DNA from: an uncultured Lachnospiraceae bacterium
GTDB taxonomy: Bacteria > Bacillota > Clostridia > Lachnospirales > Lachnospiraceae
DNA: 53,653 nt
Assembly: GCA_947626395.1 (NCBI GenBank)
Contig: CANQRU010000022.1
Location: 1 to 53,653, forward strand
Reading direction: 5' to 3'
How positions within the stretch are numbered: position 1 is the stretch's first letter; every line of letters begins with the position of its first letter. The notes beneath the pieces were generated by a model that worked only from the letters and a program-made list of their open reading frames with translations, had not been told where the DNA came from and ran no database searches. Made by a program: the position numbers and the translations under genes. Positions 9,248 to 16,583 of this stretch are shown piece by piece.

Positions 9248-9928
9248 CTATATAACTGTCCATACTGTACGAAGCATAGTTCCTACTTCTCTCCAGAACC
9301 CATATCTCCGTACCGCTTCCAGATTACATTTCATCTTCCCCGGCAGCACCTGCTCCACATACACCTTATCCACATCTTCCGCATTCTCCAGCAGCTCCGC
9401 CTCATCCTTATACCGAATACTGGCTTCGCTTGTAATCCCCGCAGGGAGCAGTAATGTAGCACGCATCTCCTTCGTGTACTTTCTCACATACTTCGGTACC
9501 TCCGGCCGAGTCCCCACGAAGCTCATATTTCCCTGCAGTACATCGATCAGTTGCGGGAGCTCGTCCAGCCTGCAGCCCCGCAGCTTCGCTCCAACCTTCG
9601 TGATCCGGCTGTCTCCGCCCACTGTTACCGCGGAGCCGATCCGATCCGCATGATCCACCATCGTCCTGAATTTATGTATCCGGAATTTCCTGCCGTATGC
9701 CGTGACCCGCTCCTGGCGGTAAAAGACCGGCCCCGGCGAGTCCAGCCGAATCATCACCGCTATGACTGCCATCGGAAGCGCCAGAAATACCAGAAGCACC
9801 GCAGCCGCAGCTATATCGAACAGGCGCTTCGCGTAAAGGCTGCCCTTCTTCCGGCTCAGGATATCGTAATACACCCTGACCTCATCGCATTTCATGAACT
9901 CAGGCAGTTTTTCCCAGTCTCTCAGCAT
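9248..9928 (-). CDS. Priming undecaprenyl-phosphate sugar phosphotransferase
   Basis: 226 residues of the bacterial sugar transferase (polyprenyl glycosylphosphotransferase) family, the short single-domain form. One membrane segment (about residues 34-60) is followed by the conserved core: SPGPVFYRQERV, FRIHKFRTM, and the C-terminal DELPQL and GTRPEVP blocks. It moves a sugar-1-phosphate from UDP-sugar to undecaprenyl phosphate, starting each repeat unit on the cytoplasmic face. The gene overlaps the aminotransferase by 29 nt. Its own GGGAG site is inside that gene, so the two are translationally linked and may supply and use the same amino-dideoxy sugar. Confidence 0.92.
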   Translation of the reverse strand: MLRDWEKLPEFMKCDEVRVYYDILSRKKGSLYAKRLFDIAAAAVLLVFLALPMAVIAVMIRLDSPGPVFYRQERVTAYGRKFRIHKFRTMVDHADRIGSAVTVGGDSRITKVGAKLRGCRLDELPQLIDVLQGNMSFVGTRPEVPKYVRKYTKEMRATLLLPAGITSEASIRYKDEAELLENAEDVDKVYVEQVLPGKMKCNLEAVRRYGFWREVGTMLRTVWTVI

Positions 9929-11363
9929 CCGTTCTGCTTCTCCCTGTTACCTCTTCCACCGTCTCGCGAAAACATTCCGACACATACTCCACATCTTCAT
10001 CCGTTAGCCTCGTGTGCAGCGGAAGCGTGACTTCATTTGCATAGTACCGATATGAATTCGGAAAATCCGTGATATCCCATCCCAGGTTCTTATACGCTGT
10101 CATCATCGGAAGAGGCTTGTAATGGACATTGCAGGCAATCCCATGTTCTGCCATCCCCGTGATGACCGCATTTCTCTGCTCCACGCTGATTCCCGGAATC
10201 CGCACCAGATACAGATGGCCGCTGCCGCAGAAATCCTTCCCGGAATGCACCAGATGGCTAATGCCCAGACTATCGCAGACGTCGTCATATTTTTCTATGA
10301 TCTCCCTGCGTCTGGCAAGCAGACCAGGATATCTTTCCAGCTGCTTTAGGCCGAGCGCCGCCATGATGTCGGTCATGTTGCATTTATAAAATGGCGCCAC
10401 GATATCGTATTCCCACGCCCCCAGCTTCGTCTTCGCCAGCGCATCCTTCGACTGGCCGTGAAGGCTCAGAAGCTGGTACATATGGTAGATCTCGCTGTCA
10501 TCAATCCCTTCGATATGCCTCCAGGCTGCCGCGCCGCCTTCCGCTGTCGTGAAATTCTTCACTGCATGGAAGGAGAAACTGGTGAAATCAGCCGCGTTTC
10601 CAGCCATACTGCGGCATTTCTGCGCGTCTGTCACTGTCATCCCAAACAGCCTGTCTGACCGTCCATCCGATAATTCATCCATGTTTCCGTCCAGCCGCTG
10701 CTGTCTGGCTGCGCAGGCATCTGTCTGGCCTGTCCGTGTTCTTGTGCCGGATTCAGAGTTACCTCCCACGCAGAGTTCCCTCCATGCGCCCAACGCGTGG
10801 GCACAGTCCGCTACAACTGCAATCCTTCCAAGAGCCTTCTGGATGCGTCTGCCCAGATCCGTATTTCCACCGGGTCTGAACAGGTTCCTCTTATTTTCCA
10901 CTGCCTGATAGATCCGGTCATAGTCGCACATGACGCCGCCCAGATCTACAGGGATGATCGCCTTTGTCTTCTCCGTGATGGCCGCTTCCATCTGGTCATA
11001 ATCCATTTCGCAGCTGTCCGGCTGGGAATCGATGAACTTCACTGTGGCCCCCACATGGATAGCGGCGGATGCTGTCGCGGTATATGTATAAGCCGGAACC
11101 AGAACTTCATCTCCCGGTCCTATCCCAAGAACACGCAGGCTCAGCTCTTCTGCCGCGGTCGCGGAATTCAGGCAGACCATATTGGGAGTTGTCTCCGGCG
11201 CTCCCACATACGCCGCCAGTCTCCGCTCCAGCTCTTTCGTCCGCGGGCCGGTAGTAATCCATCCGGACCGAAGCGCTTCGCTGACTTCCGCGATCTCGAG
11301 ATCGCTGATATCCGGTGGACTGAAATCGATTTTCCGTTTGCCGGTTTCATTATCCGTTATCAT
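9900..11363 (-). CDS. DegT/DnrJ/EryC1 PLP-dependent sugar aminotransferase
   Basis: Adds an amino group to a 4-keto-dideoxy nucleotide sugar, the step after the 4,6-dehydratase encoded upstream. The PLP lysine is K269 in SFHAVKNFTT. The N-terminal fold region (SGWITTGP, LNSATAAEEL) and the C-terminal NVHYKPLP motif are typical. At 487 residues it is about 90 longer than usual. Most of the excess is a Gly/Ser/Thr/Arg-rich insert at about residues 195-255, between AHALGAW and ADFTSFSF, just before the PLP loop. The ATG has TGGAG 7 nt upstream. The ISL3 element sits 21 nt before the start codon, so this gene depends on read-through across the IS or on a promoter in it. Confidence 0.9.
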   Translation of the reverse strand: MITDNETGKRKIDFSPPDISDLEIAEVSEALRSGWITTGPRTKELERRLAAYVGAPETTPNMVCLNSATAAEELSLRVLGIGPGDEVLVPAYTYTATASAAIHVGATVKFIDSQPDSCEMDYDQMEAAITEKTKAIIPVDLGGVMCDYDRIYQAVENKRNLFRPGGNTDLGRRIQKALGRIAVVADCAHALGAWRELCVGGNSESGTRTRTGQTDACAARQQRLDGNMDELSDGRSDRLFGMTVTDAQKCRSMAGNAADFTSFSFHAVKNFTTAEGGAAAWRHIEGIDDSEIYHMYQLLSLHGQSKDALAKTKLGAWEYDIVAPFYKCNMTDIMAALGLKQLERYPGLLARRREIIEKYDDVCDSLGISHLVHSGKDFCGSGHLYLVRIPGISVEQRNAVITGMAEHGIACNVHYKPLPMMTAYKNLGWDITDFPNSYRYYANEVTLPLHTRLTDEDVEYVSECFRETVEEVTGRSRTDAERLGKTA

Positions 11364-11384
11364 ATTGCATCTCCATCTTAATTT

Positions 11385-11407
11385 GGTTCTTCTCCAAAAC
11401 TTGGTGA
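11385..11407 (+). repeat. ISL3 left terminal inverted repeat
   Basis: Begins GGTTCTTCTCCAAAAC. It is the inverse complement of 13662-13684 with three mismatches in 23 bases. Shared consensus of the first 20 positions: GGYTCTTCTCYAAAASTTGG. Confidence 0.95.
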
Positions 11408-11548
11408 TTCTTCTCCATTTCCTGGTGTTTCACCAACTTTCATAGAAGATCTTCTCCATTCTTGGGGGATGCACAAAAGCTTCTCTCTTTTCTGGTGTTT
11501 CTTTGACATTCCCCGCGTTTCCTAGAAGAGCTTCTCTCTTTTGTGGTG
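11407..11548 (+). repeat. Iterated terminal-repeat-like sites in the IS left end
   Basis: After the terminal repeat, the CTTCTC...TGGTG pattern recurs at about 11410-11427, 11451-11467 (degenerate), 11480-11497 and 11531-11548. One copy is inverted at about 11430-11448 (CACCAACTTTCATAGAAG). With the terminal repeat this makes six related sites within 165 bp. The likely role is multiple transposase binding, as known for other IS and Tn families with complex ends. The right end shows only one copy. Confidence 0.7.
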
Positions 11549-11558
11549 TTTTCACTCT

Positions 11559-11664
11559 GTTAGTGATCTTTTTAGCCATAACTGCTGACTTTCTGTTATT
11601 CTTATTTCGCCATAAAAAATAAATTTAAAGGAGGTTAACAGTTATGGCCACAAAGATCACTAAC
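11559..11664 (+). promoter_or_regulatory. Long hairpin sequestering the transposase start codon
   Basis: Arms 11559-11584 and 11639-11664 are complementary at 24 of 26 positions with a 54-nt loop. The right arm contains the transposase ATG (11644-11646). The loop ends with the AAAGGAGG ribosome site. A transcript entering from outside the IS would include both arms and hide the start. A transcript begun inside the loop would lack the left arm and be translated. IS10 and IS50 are known to protect themselves this way from impinging transcription. I did not find a convincing promoter inside the loop. Confidence 0.75.
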
Positions 11665-12963
11665 AAACTCATTTCTCTTCCTCAGGATGTCTCCATCGAC
11701 CGCGTCGTGGATCATCCCCATTCCATGGAGATCTTCATCTCCTGTCCTGACACGGAACGGCTCTGCCCGGTCTGCGGCTCCCCCCACTGTGTCATCAAGG
11801 ACTCCGGCCGCTCCCTCACCGTCCGGCATGTCTCCGTCGCCGGCAAGGGCTCTTTCCTCTCATTCCATGTCCCGAGGCTCCGCTGTAAGCAATGCGGTGC
11901 CTCTTTCTCCGCCAGGCCTTACTTTGTTCACCCTTCCATGAAACTCTCCGCTGCCGCCTTCCTCGCCGCCTGCGTCGGCCTTACCGGCACCCGCTCCATC
12001 CGCGACATCGCCATTGACAATGGGCTCGCCGAGCAGCAGGTCCTCTCTGTCCTCTGCTCCGTCGACTTCCGTAAGCCGCCCTCTCTCCCCCGCACCCTCT
12101 GTATCGATGAGTTCAAGGGCTCTTCCGGCTCCTACGATCCGGATTCACACCGTTGGAATGTCAGCCGTTTCCATTGCAACATTTCCGACGGAGGGTTCGG
12201 CTGCGTCGTCGATGTCCTCCCACAGATCTCCCTGGACTTCCTGCTCTCCTATTTCATGGACTATTCCCTCGAGGAACGCAGGCGCGTCCGCTTCTTCTGC
12301 TGCGACATGCACGGCGGCTTCATCTCCCTCGCCAAACGCTGTTTCCCCGATGTTAAGGTCTGCGTCGACATGTTCCATGTCGTCAAACTCCTGAATGACA
12401 ATGTCTCCGACATCCGCCGTTCCTTACAGAACTCCTTCCGCTCCCGCGGTGATGAGGAATCCTACCAGCTCCTCAAACGCTCCTCCAGGCTTCTCACCAC
12501 TTCTTCCTTTAATAAGGAAACTTACTGGGGAACCTCCTTCAAGCTCAAAGAACGGCAGCTGGAACGCGTCCTCACCCTCTCCAACCATCTCAGGGAGGCC
12601 TATAACGCCCTCCAGGAATTCCATTCCATCCTTCAGGAGCCTTCCTACTCCGAGCAGCGCGACGCACTTACCCAGTGGCTCTCCACTTACTCCGCCTCCG
12701 ACTGTGATGGCACCAGGCGCTGCGCCGGCTCCATCCGGCGCCACCGCTCCTATATCCAGAACAGCTGGAAGTACGGAAAGTCCAACGGTCCCTGCGAGGG
12801 CCTCAACAACCGCATCAAGGTCCTCAAAAGGAACTGTTATGGTCTCCATGATTTCGACCACTTCCGCCGACGTGTCCTCTTCTCCTGCGGCCATACGAAG
12901 CTCATCAGGGAAACCTATACCAACGCGCTGGAACTGGCCGGTAAGGAAAGGAGGGATGGATAA
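11644..12963 (+). CDS. tnp: ISL3-family transposase
   Basis: 439-residue DDE transposase that cuts and joins the IS ends. The N-terminal zinc-binding domain is CPVCGSPHC...CKQCG. A helix-turn-helix region follows, then the DDE_Tnp_ISL3 core. Candidate acidic residues are D155 (CIDEF), D221 (CCDMHGG) or D242 (VCVDMFHVVK), and E385 (GPCEGLNNRIK). No frameshift is visible. The start ATG has GGAGG 9 nt upstream. The stop overlaps the next start in the sequence TAATG, so the second gene is translationally coupled. Expression is probably limited by the start-codon hairpin. Confidence 0.95.
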   Translation: MATKITNKLISLPQDVSIDRVVDHPHSMEIFISCPDTERLCPVCGSPHCVIKDSGRSLTVRHVSVAGKGSFLSFHVPRLRCKQCGASFSARPYFVHPSMKLSAAAFLAACVGLTGTRSIRDIAIDNGLAEQQVLSVLCSVDFRKPPSLPRTLCIDEFKGSSGSYDPDSHRWNVSRFHCNISDGGFGCVVDVLPQISLDFLLSYFMDYSLEERRRVRFFCCDMHGGFISLAKRCFPDVKVCVDMFHVVKLLNDNVSDIRRSLQNSFRSRGDEESYQLLKRSSRLLTTSSFNKETYWGTSFKLKERQLERVLTLSNHLREAYNALQEFHSILQEPSYSEQRDALTQWLSTYSASDCDGTRRCAGSIRRHRSYIQNSWKYGKSNGPCEGLNNRIKVLKRNCYGLHDFDHFRRRVLFSCGHTKLIRETYTNALELAGKERRDG

Positions 12964-13403
12964 TGGCACGGGGAAAACGCTTTTCTGTCCATGACCTCTA
13001 CCCGGAGGACTACTGCTTCGACTATGACGCGTTCGAGGCGGATCCGGAAAACTACAAATTTACCGCGGAAGACAACGCGTATCTGAACGCCATTGAACTG
13101 GAACGCTATGAGGATACCGTCCCCATGACACCCTATGAACGGCGGCTTCTGCGCAGATGGGTCATCTCCGGCCACAGCGTCCATGACAATCCCGGCTCCC
13201 GCTATATCTGTATCGCCAGACACCATCCGGTCAGCGATTTCCTGGATGTTTACCGCATGGACCGGGAGATCCGGGCCGCCACCAGGGGCATGACCCCGAA
13301 GGAGCGGGAGGCGTACCTGAAGGACTATACCGGCTGGAAGGACGACCCGCCGGATGAGGGGGATTCATTCCTCCCAGTGAATGAGGACGAGCCGCCATTT
13401 TAG
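12963..13403 (+). CDS. Unrecognised IS passenger protein coupled to the transposase
   Basis: 146 residues, soluble, with no membrane segment or signal peptide. I do not recognise the family. Both termini are acidic (for example DYDAFEADPENY near the start and PVNEDEPPF at the end), around a basic middle (PYERRLLRRWV). Aromatic residues are frequent. Its ATG overlaps the transposase stop by one base (TAATG), and a GGAAAGGAGGG site lies just inside the transposase gene, so the two are co-translated. It lies wholly inside the element. An accessory role in transposition, or as a regulator of the transposase, is inference from position only. Confidence 0.8.
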   Translation: MARGKRFSVHDLYPEDYCFDYDAFEADPENYKFTAEDNAYLNAIELERYEDTVPMTPYERRLLRRWVISGHSVHDNPGSRYICIARHHPVSDFLDVYRMDREIRAATRGMTPKEREAYLKDYTGWKDDPPDEGDSFLPVNEDEPPF

Positions 13404-13661
13404 GGTGCCGGCAGCGATATGTCCATCACCATATCTCCATCCTTATCAGCCACATAAAGGGGGTGAAGCTTCAAAAATCCCATCAAAAAAAGGGCCTTCA
13501 CGGTCCTCCTAATGTACTTAGCCCTGACCATGATACACCCAATATCCAGCCTGAAAAACGTCCTTCGTTCGTCAGGTCTGGTTAAGGTATGCCATTTTTA
13601 CGTTTTCATCGATATCAGATCCCTCCAAACCATTGATTTTGCGTGGTTTTCTCAATGTCTG
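13404..13661 (+). other. Non-coding right-end region of the ISL3 element
   Basis: About 258 bp between the passenger stop and the right terminal repeat. I see no credible gene and no clear terminator with a U-run; a GTGAAG...CTTCAC pair near 13465-13500 could form a weak stem. The last 50 bases are shared with the IS fragment at the window start. Confidence 0.6.
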
Positions 13662-13684
13662 TCACCAACTTTTAGAGAAGAGCC
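13662..13684 (-). repeat. ISL3 right terminal inverted repeat
   Basis: Reads TCACCAACTTTTAGAGAAGA then GCC on the plus strand. It pairs with 11385-11407 (20 of 23) and is followed directly by the second copy of the CTTAATTT target duplication. Confidence 0.95.
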
Positions 13685-13780
13685 CTTAATTTCTTGTATT
13701 CATGCACAATGCAGCAAGCCTGTCAGTTACGGATTCCTCATAAAATTGACAGTACCCCTTCTATGTTGATAAATATGCGT

Positions 13781-15661
13781 TCATGAGGGGAGTCCCTGCG
13801 GCTGGTATGTCGGTACCATTTCTTTCACCAGTGCCTTCACCTGCTCCGTATCCTGGTTCGCTACTTCATACAGTCTCGCCAGATCCTTTTCCAGCTTCTC
13901 CGCGTCAAACTCAATCGGCCTGCCAATATGGATCAGCTGGTTCGGCGTGTCCTGAAGCCCCTCTTCTCCCATCAGCAGTTCCTCATACAGCTTCTCCCCG
14001 GGCCGCAGCCCCGTGAACTCGATTGGAATATCCACATACGGCTCATATCCGGACAGCCGGATCAGGTTCTCCGCCAGATCCAGTATCTTCACCGGCTTCC
14101 CCATGTCCAGCACGAAGATCTCTCCGCCTTTCGCATACGCCCCAGCCTGCAGCACCAGACTCACCGCCTCCGGGATCGTCATAAAGTACCGGATGATATC
14201 CGGGTGCGTCACCGTCACCGGCCCGCCCGCCTCGATCTGCTTCTTGAACAGTGGAATGACAGAGCCGTTGCTCCCCAGCACGTTCCCGAACCTTACCGCC
14301 ACAAAATCCGTCTCCGATCTGGCGTCCATCATCTGAACCACCATCTCGCAGAGCCTCTTGCTGGCCCCCATGATGTTCGTCGGGTTCACTGCCTTGTCCG
14401 TGCTGATCAGCACAAACCGCTTCGTCCCGTATTTATCCGCCGCCTTCGCGGTCTTGTAAGTACCAAATACATTATTCTTGATCGCCTCACACGGACTGTC
14501 CTCCATCAGCGGCACATGCTTGTGTGCCGCCGCATGGTATACGATGTCCGGACGGTATTTCGCGAAGACGCTCTCCATCCGGTGCGTGTTCCTCACCGAA
14601 CCGATCAGTACCACCAGGTCCAGTTCCGGATGGCTCTCCTTTAGCTCCTGCTGGATATCATAGGCGTTATTTTCATACACATCGAAAATAATCAGCCGCT
14701 TCGGGTTATGTCCCGCGATCTGCCTGCACAGTTCGCTGCCGATCGAACCGCCGCCCCCGGTGACCAGTATCGTCTTCCCGCTCACATAGCCGATGATCTC
14801 ATCCAGATCCACACGGATCGGCTCCCGCCCAAGCAGGTCCTCGATCTGCACCTCCCGCAGTTTCGACACGCTGACCTCATCATTCAGCAGCTGGTAGATC
14901 CCCGGAAGGATCTTCACCTTGCAGTCCGTCTTCTGGCAGATGTCGATGATGTCTTTCCGGTCCTGGGCCGGCGCCGCGGGCATCGCGATGTAGATCTCAT
15001 CCACCCGGTACTTCTCGGCCAGCTTCGGGATATCGTTCCGGTTCCCTTCGATGGGCACACCGTTTAAGATCTTTCCGATCTTATTCTTATCGTCGTCCAC
15101 GAAGCAGACGACCGTATCATTCACAAATGAACTGGTATGTATTTCTTTCAGGATCACGGTACCGGAAGTGCCGGCGCCGACGATCATGATCCTCTTTCCA
15201 TTTTTCCCGCGTCGGCCGGACCCGAACAGCGATACCCAGATCCGGTAGGATAGGCGCACAGCCAGCGCCATCCCGCACAGCACCACGAAGGAGATCAAAT
15301 AGTAACTCCTTGGCACCGAGAACTGCAGGAGCATCATCCCGCCGGTCTGCAGAAGCGCCGCGATACCGCATGTCCCGACGATATTGAGCGCCTCCCGCAC
15401 CCCGGCGGCGCTCCACACGATGTCGTACATTTTCCGGAACAAAAAAACAGCCAGCGTACCGGTGATGTACGTTGGCAGGTACCGTATGACGACAGCTTTA
15501 TATTCCGGCGGCACGGCCGCCCAGCTCAGATCGAACCGGACGATGAGTCCCAGGAATGCGGACAGGCAGATGATCGCGGTGTCGATCAACAGCAATATTG
15601 CCATCTGCGCCCATTTATTCTTTGGAATGTGCCGGTCCCAGAAATCTTTCTTTTGCATCAT
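13781..15661 (-). CDS. Membrane nucleotide-sugar 4,6-dehydratase (CapD/PglF/WbpM-like)
   Basis: 626 residues. About four N-terminal membrane segments (residues 15-140) are followed by a first Rossmann-like domain (VGAGTSG near 163). The catalytic short-chain dehydrogenase domain starts at ILVTGGGGSIGSE (about 290), with the STDKAVNPTN and MGASK segments around the active site. It converts UDP-GlcNAc to a UDP-4-keto-6-deoxy sugar, the substrate expected for the aminotransferase encoded next in the operon. The aspartate/lysine/methionine variant of the active site is typical of this subgroup. It follows loaP by 35 nt. The ISL3 element lies 96 nt after its stop, separating it from the rest of the operon. 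Confidence 0.93.
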   Translation of the reverse strand: MMQKKDFWDRHIPKNKWAQMAILLLIDTAIICLSAFLGLIVRFDLSWAAVPPEYKAVVIRYLPTYITGTLAVFLFRKMYDIVWSAAGVREALNIVGTCGIAALLQTGGMMLLQFSVPRSYYLISFVVLCGMALAVRLSYRIWVSLFGSGRRGKNGKRIMIVGAGTSGTVILKEIHTSSFVNDTVVCFVDDDKNKIGKILNGVPIEGNRNDIPKLAEKYRVDEIYIAMPAAPAQDRKDIIDICQKTDCKVKILPGIYQLLNDEVSVSKLREVQIEDLLGREPIRVDLDEIIGYVSGKTILVTGGGGSIGSELCRQIAGHNPKRLIIFDVYENNAYDIQQELKESHPELDLVVLIGSVRNTHRMESVFAKYRPDIVYHAAAHKHVPLMEDSPCEAIKNNVFGTYKTAKAADKYGTKRFVLISTDKAVNPTNIMGASKRLCEMVVQMMDARSETDFVAVRFGNVLGSNGSVIPLFKKQIEAGGPVTVTHPDIIRYFMTIPEAVSLVLQAGAYAKGGEIFVLDMGKPVKILDLAENLIRLSGYEPYVDIPIEFTGLRPGEKLYEELLMGEEGLQDTPNQLIHIGRPIEFDAEKLEKDLARLYEVANQDTEQVKALVKEMVPTYQPQGLPS

Positions 15662-15696
15662 TATCTACATAAAACCTTTCATTCGGATCGAGGCGG

Positions 15697-16269
15697 TCAA
15701 CCCGCAGCGCTCGCCTGCTCCGGTTCGGAATTCTGCCTGGATAGTACGCCGGTTCCGATATCTTCATTCAGATAAATTCCCAGCGCCGCGGTCTGCTCCA
15801 TGCCAAGGAGCTCCAAGCGGATGATCGCGAACCGTTTTTTGAAGCCCCATTTCAGCACCTGGTCGCTGCATGCTGCCAGCGGCCCGTCAATGGCGTAAAT
15901 GTGTCCGGCCCCGTCGGTCGAAACATAGGACAGACTCACAACGTGATCCGCGTCCTGAATCTGCTCCAGCAGCACGGTCTCAGCCGCGGACAGCGGATAA
16001 CTGGAAAATGCTGTCTCTTCCTCCAGCGTGTCCGCCAGTTCATCCAGCCGCGAATGCACCGCATCCGTCCGATCCGCCGGACACGTCACAAACACGTATC
16101 CCGGGAACAGCGGTTCCACATGCAGGATATTCTGCCGTTCCCTTCGCCAGATCCGCTCGTGGCGGAGCACAAAGCTCTCACAGCCGGACCCTTTCGGCAA
16201 AGCCTCATTGACCAGCGCCGACAGTTCATCCTCGCGGCCGGCCCAGGTTTTAAGTGCGTACCACTGCAT
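15697..16269 (-). CDS. loaP: LoaP-type NusG paralogue, EPS operon antiterminator
   Basis: 190-residue specialised NusG with an N-terminal NGN domain (MQWYALKTWAGRE, then VEPLFPGYVFV). A C-terminal KOW-like region includes DGPLAACSDQVLKWGFKKRFA in place of the usual core. LoaP proteins bind RNA polymerase and a leader RNA hairpin so that long EPS or polyketide operons are read through internal terminators. Position as first gene of a long EPS operon fits exactly. AAAGGAGG lies about 10 nt before the ATG. The 5' leader of about 270 nt holds two hairpins and is preceded by a possible invertible promoter. LoaP read-through may also help transcription cross the ISL3 element. Confidence 0.88.
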   Translation of the reverse strand: MQWYALKTWAGREDELSALVNEALPKGSGCESFVLRHERIWRRERQNILHVEPLFPGYVFVTCPADRTDAVHSRLDELADTLEEETAFSSYPLSAAETVLLEQIQDADHVVSLSYVSTDGAGHIYAIDGPLAACSDQVLKWGFKKRFAIIRLELLGMEQTAALGIYLNEDIGTGVLSRQNSEPEQASAAG

Positions 16270-16307
16270 ATTTCGCCGCCTCCTTTCTTTGGAACTTCAC
16301 ATAAGAA

Positions 16308-16350
16308 AAGCCCACCCGACAGGACATTTAATCCTTAAATGGGTAGGCTT
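16308..16350 (-). promoter_or_regulatory. Leader hairpin before loaP, terminator-like
   Basis: In the loaP-direction RNA, AAGCCUACCC pairs with GGGUGGGCUU (10 bp, one G-U) and is followed by UUCUUAU. Inside the loop is a second perfect hairpin, AUUUAA-GGA-UUAAAU. The structure ends about 38 nt before the loaP start. It could be an attenuator or a LoaP/RNA polymerase recognition hairpin. Confidence 0.55.
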
Positions 16351-16353
16351 CGC

Positions 16354-16389
16354 CATATCCGCGGCTGTTTACAGATAACCCCGGATATG
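16354..16389 (-). promoter_or_regulatory. Second leader hairpin before loaP
   Basis: CATATCCG pairs with CGGATATG (8 bp, perfect), enclosing a small inner hairpin CUGU-AA-ACAG. It lies 4 nt upstream of the terminator-like hairpin. The pair may be a composite RNA signal for LoaP loading. Confidence 0.5.
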
Positions 16390-16536
16390 ACTGCCGCACA
16401 ACGGATACTCCGCCGCGGCCGATATAACCCCGTCCCGGAAGATGTGGCCTTCAGACCCGCCATCTCCACAGTCTGGTTTTACGCGGTGATACTAAGTCAT
16501 TTCCGGACACGGCGGGATATTTCCCCCGAATCCGGC

Positions 16537-16565
16537 GAGAACAACATTTTGTGATAAAATGTTGC
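16537..16565 (+). repeat. Left inverted repeat of putative invertible segment
   Basis: 29-bp repeat, 28 of 29 identical to the inverse complement of 16812-16840. It is itself palindromic (CAACATTTT-GTGAT-AAAATGTTG), as many site-specific recombinase crossover sites are. Confidence 0.85.
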
Positions 16566-16583
16566 TTTCGTCGAAGTCCGGAA

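Larger units (their letters stand above)
11385..13684 (+). mobile_element. Complete ISL3-family insertion sequence, 2300 bp
   Basis: Ends are defined by 23-bp imperfect terminal inverted repeats (20 of 23 match) and a perfect 8-bp target duplication, CTTAATTT, at 11377-11384 and 13685-13692. The element carries a transposase gene and a coupled second gene. It also has an unusually long left end with iterated transposase-site-like repeats, and a hairpin over the transposase start. It is inserted against the direction of the EPS operon, between the dehydratase and aminotransferase genes. The exact target duplication and intact transposase suggest recent, possibly still active, transposition. 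Confidence 0.96.

Noticed and set aside
1-13684. Composite transposon made by the two ISL3 copies
   Set aside because: EPS genes lie on both sides of the complete IS, each copy has different sequence, and the inner IS has its own 8-bp duplication, so independent insertions explain the layout. Kept only as a possible deletion substrate.
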